Shown piece by piece: positions 55,983-64,000 of a stretch of DNA of 64,000 bases. Origin of the DNA: Hypericum androsaemum (taxonomy: Eukaryota; Streptophyta; Magnoliopsida; Malpighiales; Hypericaceae); contig OZ023184.1 of the NCBI GenBank assembly GCA_963995505.1, positions 18,846,228-18,910,227 on the forward strand. The letters are read 5' to 3'. The number at the start of each line of letters is the position of its first letter. Position 1 is the stretch's first letter. The notes beneath the pieces are model-generated. The model was not told the DNA's origin, ran no database searches, and saw only the letters and a list, made by a program, of their open reading frames with translations. The translations under genes were made by a program, and so were the position numbers.

Positions 55983-58215
55983 TAACTCAGTGGTTTACAA
56001 GAAAGTATAATATTAATGCATCTTTATGACATGATGAAGAAATTGGGTTTTCATGGTTTCATGTATATTATAAATTAACATGATCCTCAGAGTCAAATTT
56101 ATAAGAAAATAATAGAACAGTCAGATAAAAAGCATTCTCATGCAACGTATATTTTTTTTTCAAAAAATTCAAACTCGAGATCTTTATTAAGTTAAAACAA
56201 CTTCCTTCGTTGATCTAACTAGAACATATAAATTGTACTTGCCTTTATGGGAGTAATTGAGAACCAATTATAAAGTAGATTTAAACCCTAAAAAATTATA
56301 AAGTAGATTTCCAAAATATTGTAGAAGATACATCTGCAACTTTTCTCTGAGGGAAGGATACTGTTTGGTTTAATTAATGAGACTTCCATGGTCGTGTATG
56401 GGTATTAAGTTAGAAGAATGCTAATATACTCCCACTTGGGGCAAGTAGGACAAATAATATTCCATCCTACCTATTAAAAAAAAATCCATCCTTGAAGTCG
56501 AAAGAGGGGATAAAATATTAACTGTGATAGCCAAAGTCAAAGAAGGATGGGGATGCAATCACCTGGGAAGGGAAAAAAGGGCTGCTAAATCTTTGAAACA
56601 AAATTATCTCCCACTTTCCAACAAATATTTATATCTTAATAAAAAAGTTTTGAGTTCGAACTATTGAGATTGTAACATCGTTAAATATTTATTAAAGAGA
56701 ATTTTGTCATTATTCAAAGATATTACCTACCTCGAATTTTGATTAGTTATCAGGTAGTTCAACACAAAAGAATTATCTACCACTGTATACTTAAAATGCA
56801 TATATAGCCCTATTTTACTAGCTAGGCCAACTAATAATGATTTTCAATTATGTGTAAAAAAGGTTGGAGACGTTACATAACATCACATTTAAAAAAAATT
56901 AAGTGCTGGTGCCTAGTCCCATCCACTGCAGAAGTCTTCCATATATAGTATAATATAATAATGTAGATCTAAATAGAAATGCGATTATTCAGCACTTGAG
57001 ACGAAGCTTCTTAGTTATTATCCTCCACCCACATGATTATAAAAATAACTTGTGTTGATAGCGATCCATCTTGACCATGTTTTAGGAATGGTGTTAGTAA
57101 GAGGTGAGATTAGTTGCTAAACAAAGGAATATTAAGAGAAGTGGACAATGAGGTAAGCTAAAGCATATTATATACCAATCAGGGTCTTCAACCATATCTT
57201 GGGCATATCTTGCTAAACCTATATTTTATACCCAAAAGTATATGTTTCGTGAATAAAGTCATCAATTAATTTTTTTCGAAATCATTAAATATTCGAAAAC
57301 TCACTATATAAGCTAATTTATATACGTGCGATGTGAGATCTCAATTTATGATATAAATCTCATTATCACGTTTTAATGCAATGCATTCCATCCACCGTAC
57401 TAATTCAAGATCTCTGATTATGTTAAAACAAATTATCCACCGATTTAGTGATAAAGCATTTGTGTTGGACAGTTGTTCTTGTTGGGGCCCAATCTCGCAG
57501 ACAAGTTAGAAACCCATTAGATTGTGTTGTTATTCCTTTGTCTATGGCAAGATCTTGCATTGGTGGACTTGTTCCACATATGGATCTCTCATGCTAATCA
57601 ATTCCCCACTCCTTTTTAAATTTAATGCAAGTCCCCACTTTTCCCTCTCCTCTCTTTCCTCTTCTATTCAAATTACTTTCTTGCTTTAGGGGGAGGACAA
57701 TTTACAATAATAATGTGCGGAATATAATTGGGCCAGATAAGCTAATTGATGAGAAAAGATTGGTGCATGGTGGGCCAGCCATAAGATAATTAGTTGGGTG
57801 GGTTGGTTTAATCTCTATTGATTGATAGATTGATAGATTTCAGCTCAATTCACTTAACGCAATTATATTTTATTTGTTAATATTAGCCCTCAATTGTGAA
57901 TTCTAACAAATACTATAGAATCTATTAAAGAGCATATAGAGGTTTGTATTTGAGAATTCTCTACAAAAGGTAATTGTTCATACAATATTTCGACATTCAT
58001 CAAGTTTTTCTAACCAAAAAAATGTGTTAGATTTGGAGTCGATACCCTTCAAAAATAAGATTTGGAGTCGATCGTGAACACTTCTACGTCGTTCGTTTAT
58101 ATATTATTAATATAAATTTGAACAATATAATATTGGATCAACTATTATAAATTTTGATTAATTTATTATTAACGAAATTTTACCTTCTAAAATAACTCAT
58201 CTCTATATTTTTTTC
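55983..58215. other. AT-rich intergenic DNA, upstream of the zinc-finger gene
   Basis: No gene recognised. Long upstream region of a developmental regulator, so distal regulatory sites are possible but none can be named. Confidence 0.4.
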
Positions 58216-58620
58216 GTGTTTTTTTTTGAAAAGGTAATTTTATTAAAGCCAAGAAAGAAGTGTCCATGTACATGCCGGGTTGCACACTCGCAACCGAAGC
58301 TAACATCCTATAAACTACCCAAATTACATCTTGATGGACGGAAAATTCTGATCCCCCACTCCAATATTAGAGTAAGTTCAGTCGTAGGCCTCGTTAAAAT
58401 TCTACCGTTGTAAAAATTTCTTGGGAAAACCAACGGCGGGGAAATAGTACCAATATCCTACAAAAGGATAATCACGTTAAGCTGCTCCTAAGCAACTAAC
58501 AATAATTTTCTTGAGTTGATGTATACAAGATGTGAATGATGTAAAATTGGTGGCCCCAACATTAATCCCTCATATAATTAGCTCTATCTCTATCTTCTGG
58601 AAAAATCCAAAAGGATCTCA
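58216..58620 (-). mobile_element. Probable LINE 3' end
   Basis: Read on the minus strand, the segment ends CTTGGCTTTAATAAAATTACC, then TTTTC and an A9 tail (plus-strand T run at 58219-58227), a tail common in plant LINEs. The preceding ~350 bp has no intact frame. Confidence 0.5.
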
Positions 58621-59305
58621 AATTTGTGAGCTAAAAAACCAACACCAGAATGCCAATATTGACTAGAGGATTGAAATAAGATAGAACAGATTTGTCACGT
58701 TTAAAAATTAATTTTATGAAAGGTCAAGGCCTATCATAATGGTCTACAGAAAGAAAAAATTTTGATCAGTTCAGAATTCAAATGGAAGTGACTGTTTATA
58801 GTCGGGTGTGTTCACAATATTGTAAACCCATCATTAAGTATTTCATGTTTCTAGTTTGATTCTGAAATGTAAATTCAAATTTATTTTAATTTGGTTCAAG
58901 TTTTTTCGAAGACTTTACAAACTGGATAATCTGTATTATAAAGTTTTGGTTTGTGATTGGAGTTTTGTCCTTATTAATTTAAAATCTTGGATATGAAAAT
59001 AAAATTTAAAAATTAATAAATAATATAACCTCTTAACTTTCTTTTGCCACTCCAATAGAAAGTTTCTTAATATGATTTGTAAGGTTAAGAGAATGAGACT
59101 ACCCACATTTGGCTTATCACCTTTATTTTTTTATTTTTAATTAAATTTTTACCTATTTTGGAAATATATTAAATTTTTACATATTTAAAAAATATATCTA
59201 TATTTTTTGTTTATTTTGAAAAAAATCTCCAGAGATTGAACTTTAGTAGACTCGATATTTTATTTGTCATCTAAGCGAGCTCTATGGCACTTGAAAAAAA
59301 GCGAG
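58621..59305. other. AT-rich spacer
   Basis: No gene, RNA or element recognised. Confidence 0.4.
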
Positions 59306-59751
59306 CTCTAGGGCGGGTTTGGATTGGGTACGGAGTGAAGGAATTGATTCCGGACGGTTTGGAGTGAATGGGGACCGCAGCGGCAAGCGCAGGTATGTGA
59401 TAATGGCAAGCGCAATTATGTGATAATGGCAAGTACAGTTATGTGATAATGGCATTTGTTTTTGTGAAAACGGCAAGTCCCCGTTGATGATAATGGCACG
59501 TGTAGTTTTTTTTATTTTGGTCCCCCATATTTTAGCATTTTTGCAAAAAGGTCCCACTGGCATGTGCAGTTATGTGATACTGGCATGCGCAGTTATGTGA
59601 TAATGGCATTTGTATCCGGCCTGTGTTTGTGCGTGGCTTTTTTTATTTTGGTCTCCGTATTTTAGCGCGTTTGTAAAAAAGTCTCCGCGTGTCTTCATTC
59701 CAAACGGTTCGGAATAGTGGCATTCCGTACCCAATCTAACCCGCTCTAGGG
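59306..59751. mobile_element. hAT-type MITE with perfect 8-bp TSD and internal minisatellite
   Basis: Terminal inverted repeats CGGGTTTGGATTGGGTACGG (59314) and CCGTACCCAATCTAACCCG (ending 59743), one mismatch, flanked by identical 8-bp CTCTAGGG (59306-59313 and 59744-59751). An 8-bp TSD is the hAT hallmark. Inside are about seven copies of a ~23-bp unit ATGTGATAATGGCAAGCGC-like in two blocks, separated by TTTTTTTATTTTGGTC stretches that are themselves duplicated. 430 bp, no coding capacity. Confidence 0.92.
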
Positions 59752-60326
59752 CACCCAAGAACCCAAGCCCGCCATTATTTAATTTTCTATAATTAGTAAA
59801 TAAATTTTTGACTAAATCGAGTAACCCAAGTACGAATTGTACTTTAAAGTTTTGGTTCGAAAATTCAGATATTTATTATACGATTCGAGGCTCGAACATG
59901 AGAAAAAATTATTCTAAAACTTGCGTATTTCGGAAATCAATTTTTTCAGGAAAAAAATTCCGGATGATCAATGGTTCATACAAGTCAAAACATTCTTAAT
60001 AAACGTACTGTTACACTGTCCGTAGTAATAAATCATGTGTGTGACAAATAAGCCGTCCAGTAAGTCAAGTATGCGTTTTAACTTTAGAATTTTTTTAAGA
60101 AATGTGTGATAGCATAAAAAGTGTAATTTATTGATATGAATAGTTCGAATTAAATTACTTAATTTTTTTATTAATATCATTAATGAAGTATCACAACGAT
60201 TAATAAAAAAATTTAAAAAAATGTACGAGATTGTGTGTACTATTTAAACCGGAATTAAAAATAGATTAAAAAACCAACGCGTGTAGGACACAGGTGGCGG
60301 GGATCTGGCGGAAGATTAGCAACTGA
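59752..60326. other. AT-rich spacer
   Basis: No feature recognised. Confidence 0.4.
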
Positions 60327-60617
60327 ATTTATATTGAGCAAATTGCCCTCAGGTCCCTATTTTAGTCCCTGCTATTTCAAAATCAAACTTTGGTCTCCCT
60401 AGTTTACTTTTATTGTACTCTTAGGTCCTTCGCTGATGTCATCATTTGTAATATTTTTAAAATGACAATTATACCCTTGGACCCATCTTCAACCTTCGCT
60501 CGCCTCTTCCCGTTCCCGACCTAGAAATCAACTCCATCATGCTTTTATTGTGCGAGGAGCAGGCCAGTCGGGTCTTTACATGTCGTTGGCCTCTCACAAT
60601 GAAACTAATTCAGAAAT

Positions 60618-60652
<35 letters not shown>

Positions 60653-61264
60653 TCAGACCGGAGGGTAATTGGGGTCTGGAACGTCGTTGAGGTCGTTGGC
60701 CTCTCTCAACGGTCCAAAGCTTGACGTCGTCTGTTGAGGTCATTGTTCATCAAGGTTGTCACCTCTCTCCTCCTCCGTTCTCTCTCTCTTTCGTCGCTCT
60801 CTCTTTCGGTGCTCTCTCTCTCTCTCTCTTCTGCCTCCATAAACGACCTTGTAGGACATCGACGACAGCGGTTCTTCCATTGTCTCCCCGATGGCAATCG
60901 CCCCACTATTGAACTCGATTGTGCGTCCTGCTCTTGCAACCGCATGTGGGACCTACACTCGTCCTTCTGCCTCAGGAGGGGGTTCGGTTACCACGACGAC
61001 GGAGAGCCTGTCGTGCGGGCTTATGTCTGCGAGAATGGCCATCATTTGATTTCTAGGCCGGGAAGAGGCGGACGAAGGTTTAAGATGGATTCAAGGGTAT
61101 AATTGTCATTTTAAAAATATTACAAATGATGACATCAGCGAGAGACCTAAGAGTACAGTAAAAGCAAACTAGGGGGACCAAAGTTTCGATTTCAAAACAG
61201 TAGGGACTAAAATAATAATTTAAGTAAATTCTAGGGACCTGAGGATAATTTGCTCATTTATATT
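60327..61264. mobile_element. Mutator-like non-autonomous element with perfect 9-bp TSD
   Basis: The element body is 60336-61255, flanked by identical 9-bp ATTTATATT (60327-60335 and 61256-61264). TIRs of about 140 bp begin GAGCAAATT(G/A)(C/T)CCTCAGGTCCCT and contain the inner block CGCTGATGTCATCATTTGTA with ATACCCTT. A 9-bp TSD plus long TIRs identifies the MULE class. The interior (60490-61090) encodes a Cys/His-bearing stretch (ELDCASCSCNRMWDLHS, then SFCLRRGFGYHDD) that may be captured host coding sequence. It resembles zinc-binding proteins only loosely. It also contains a (CT)n microsatellite and a G33 run. No transposase. Confidence 0.85.
60619..60651 (+). repeat. Homopolymer run of 33 G
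   Basis: An uninterrupted G33 inside the MULE, ending exactly where the 720-bp tandem unit begins. The length is close to what sequencing and assembly can misjudge. Confidence 0.9.
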
Positions 61265-62091
61265 CGTTGATAGTGATCTTTATTAAATTTAATTGAGGCG
61301 TAGAGGTAAAAGCAAAAGACAATTGCATATGATAGGAAGATGCGAAGAAACATCTTTTTGCATTTTTTTATATCAGACCGGAGGGTAATTGGGGTCTGGA
61401 ACATCGTTGAGGTCGTTGGCCTCTCTCAACGGTCCAAAGCTTGACGTCGTCTGTTGAGGTCATTGTTCATCAAGGTTGTCACCTCTCTCCTCCTCCGTTC
61501 TCTCTCTCTTTCGTCGCTCTCTCTTTCGGTGCTCTCTCTCTCTCTCTCTTCTGCCTCCATAAACGACCTTGTAGGACATCGACGACAGCGGTTCTTCCAT
61601 TGTCTCCCCGATGGCAATCGCCCCACTATTGAACTCGATTGTGCGTCCTGCTCTTGCAACCGCATGTGGGACCTACACTCGTCCTTCTGCCTCAGGAGGG
61701 GGTTCGGTTACCACGACGACGGAGAGCCTGTCGTGCGGGCTTATGTCTGCGAGAATGGCCATCATTTGATTTCTAGGCCGGGAAGAGGCGGACGAAGGTT
61801 TAAGATGGATTCAAGGGTATAATTGTCATTTTAAAAATATTACAAATGATGACATCAGCGAGAGACCTAAGAGTACAGTAAAAGCAAACTAGGGGGACCA
61901 AAGTTTCGATTTCAAAACAGTAGGGACTAAAATAATAATTTAAGTAAATTCTAGGGACCTGAGGATAATTTGCTCATTTATATTCGTTGATAGTGATCTT
62001 TATTAAATTTAATTGAGGCGTAGAGGTAAAAGCAAAAGACAATTGCATATGATAGGAAGATGCGAAGAAACATCTTTTTGCATTTTTTTAT
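60652..62091. repeat. 720-bp tandem duplication covering the right half of the MULE plus flank
   Basis: Copy one 60652-61371, copy two 61372-62091, offset exactly 720 bp. I see one substitution (GGAACGTCG versus GGAACATCG). The unit contains most of the MULE interior, the right TIR, one TSD and ~107 bp of flanking DNA, so the duplication followed the insertion. The junction shares ATCA. Confidence 0.95.
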
Positions 62092-62387
62092 ATCACCTAG
62101 TATTTAAATAGTGAACCGATGAATTCAGATCTGAATTAAATGAGACTTTTTAAAAGTGGTAAAACTTTTCTGACAATTATTTAACACTGATGTGTTTACA
62201 AAAATTCGAACTCAAAACCTCTTAGAGCTATTTTTCCGCAAGACCTCTTCTACAGTATCTTCACCGTAGTCGAGGTTAACCACCAAGTTTGATATGAGTT
62301 GGTGTAGTTATTCTATGCCAAAGATACCAGAATATCGAATGATGAACGAAAAAAAGCATAAGAAAAAAATCTAGGGAAAAGTCTACT

Positions 62388-63977
62388 TTAGTACCCTGTG
62401 GTATAGCCTAAAATCACTTTAGTACCCTGTGGTAAAAAACTGACCAATCGCGTCATACTTATTCCAATTAACATCACTTAGGTCCACGGGCAGCTGCCCG
62501 GATCCAACCCGTCCAAACGACGTCGTTTTAGTAACGACGTCGCATGCCATGTCAGATTTTCTAGCATACATGTACATATGACGTGGCAAGGTGGTAAAAT
62601 ATCAAAATAATCACTAATTTATTTTTTAATATTTTTAAAAACCCATCATTTACCCCTCTCATCCTCTCTACCTTCCCCTACACCACCCCCCCCGCCCCCC
62701 CCCCCCCCCCCCCCCCCCCAAAAAAAACCAAGAGCTACTCCAATTAAACTTGTAACCTAAATTACTTTCTAAATTTATTGAAATTGTATAAGAAACTACT
62801 TAAATTAAGAGTTTTTTTTTGGTCGATACTTAAATTAAGAATTTGGGTTAACATTGAAGCCATAACAACAAGAACAAATTAAAACCTAGAACAGGCACCA
62901 CCAACAATAAGAACAAATTAAATTAAGACCTAGAACATCAGCGACCACCAATCCCTAGACCCCAAAATCCAACGATTCCTCCACCATCGCCGTTCCCACT
63001 CATGAACAGAACTAGGGTAGTCGATCCCACGTTTAGAGGAGGGCCTGGCCTGTTCTCCATTGACGACCCCAAATCTGACGCTCTCTTCCCTGACGTCAAC
63101 TTCATCGGCATCTTCTTCCACCTCGCCATTGGAGGGCCTGGCCTGACCTGACTCTTCCGATGCAAAGCAGGACCCGAACCCTGTCGTCCCTCTGGGTCTT
63201 GCCGTCGAGCTCGGGGAGCTTGATTTCGGTGATTGGATCTCCGGAATGAGGAGGACCAATCGTAGGAGTGGATCACGTGGGACGTTAGGAGGCCGAAGGA
63301 CGAGTACTGGGGGACTGCTTGAGCCTATCAGATTCCAACCTGGGTCTCACTCCGACAGAATTTGTTCCATTAGGAACGACTTCAAGGGGAAACCGCTCCA
63401 GTAGTGACGATGATGACTATGGTTGTTTTTTGTTTTGGGGTGTTCCTGGGTTGGGGTTTCTCAATTGGGGCATTCTAATTTTCAAAGAAGATGAATTATT
63501 TTTTGTGTTATTGGTTCTGGGTTGGAGTTTATTTTCTGGGTTGAGTAGTTTAAGTAGTTTCTTATACAGTTTCAATAAATTTAGAAAGTAATTTAGGTTG
63601 CAGGTTTAATCGGAAGCAACTCTTGGTTTTAATTTGTTCTTGTTGTTTTTTATTTTTTGAAACGAGGGAGAGGGAGGGAGGAGGAGGAGAGGGAAGGTAG
63701 AGAGGATGAGAGGGGTAAATGATGGGGTTTTAAAAATATTAATAAAAATTATTGATTATATTGATATTTGCCACCTAGTCACGTCATATGTACATGTATG
63801 CTAAAAAATCTGACATGGCATGCCACGTCGTTACTAAAACGACGTCGTTTGGACGGGTTGGATCCGGACAGCTGCCCATGGACCTAAGTGATGTTAATTG
63901 GAATAAGTATGACGCGATTGGTCGATTTTTTACCACAGGGTACTAAAGTAATTTTAGGCTATACCACAGGGTACTAA
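62388..63977. mobile_element. Non-autonomous DNA element with ~300-bp TIRs
   Basis: The left end TTAGTACCCTGTGGTATAGC and the reverse-complement right end GGGTACTAA (63977) bound inverted repeats of about 300 bp. These include TGACGCGATTGGTC, AACGACGTCGTTT and TACATGTACATATGACGTGG, and end in a purine/pyrimidine-asymmetric tract (CCCCTCTCATCCTCTCTACC). A C25 run is at 62695-62719. The ~950-bp interior is GC-richer near 62930-63420 with no identified product. No TSD found. The right flank instead repeats 24 bp of the left flank. Confidence 0.8.
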
Positions 63978-64000
63978 GTTTGATATGGGTTAGTGTAGTT

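Noticed and set aside
60734..61822. Two identical 122-codon frames as a duplicated gene pair
   Set aside because: They lie inside a MULE and its tandem copy; the frame begins in a CT microsatellite and ends in the right TIR, so it is a captured fragment rather than a gene.

Overview
This is nuclear DNA of a flowering plant, almost certainly a eudicot. Genes have short exons with GT-AG introns, intergenic DNA is AT-rich, and the protein families (class III peroxidase, UGT74 glucosyltransferase, EAR-type C2H2 zinc finger, LHT amino acid transporter) are plant-specific. The species cannot be named from the sequence alone. Layout, left to right: the 3' part of an RNase H-domain gene (213-2227, +); an LHT8-like amino acid transporter (3200-6088, -); a GGACC-type minisatellite (7.06-8.02 kb); a DCC thioredoxin-fold gene (11674-13128, +); a U5 snRNA gene (-); the same minisatellite inverted (14.74-15.08 kb); Ty3 remnants and a non-coding LTR element (16.0-20.3 kb); a second U5 snRNA gene (-); a foldback element carrying gene-like coding sequence (21.3-22.9 kb); a U4 snRNA gene (-); an RH22-type DEAD-box helicase (23471-26461, +); a UGT74B1-like glucosyltransferase (27222-28714, -); a small AGP-like secreted peptide (32983-33207, +); wrecked ILR1-like and TCTP pseudogenes; a long-TIR element (39.15-40.34 kb); an intronless PRX6-like peroxidase (40755-41747, +); an 11-exon ARG1-like DnaJ gene (42802-47449, -); a decayed LINE ORF1 (51.4-53.4 kb); an intronless C2H2 zinc-finger gene (55069-55878, -); and a mobile-element-rich right end with a hAT MITE, a Mutator-like element with perfect 9-bp TSD, a 720-bp tandem duplication and another long-TIR element. 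From memory, the order RNase H, DCC, UGT74B1, peroxidase 6, ARL1 matches Arabidopsis At1g24090, At1g24095, At1g24100, At1g24110, At1g24120, so this looks like a conserved ancestral block expanded by insertions. The genes do not form a pathway. The strongest unexpected content is the trio of spliceosomal snRNA genes (two U5, one U4), each with an upstream sequence element and TATA box at Pol II-type spacing. Also notable are four foldback elements with long terminal inverted repeats and two inverted arrays of one GC-rich minisatellite on either side of the DCC gene.
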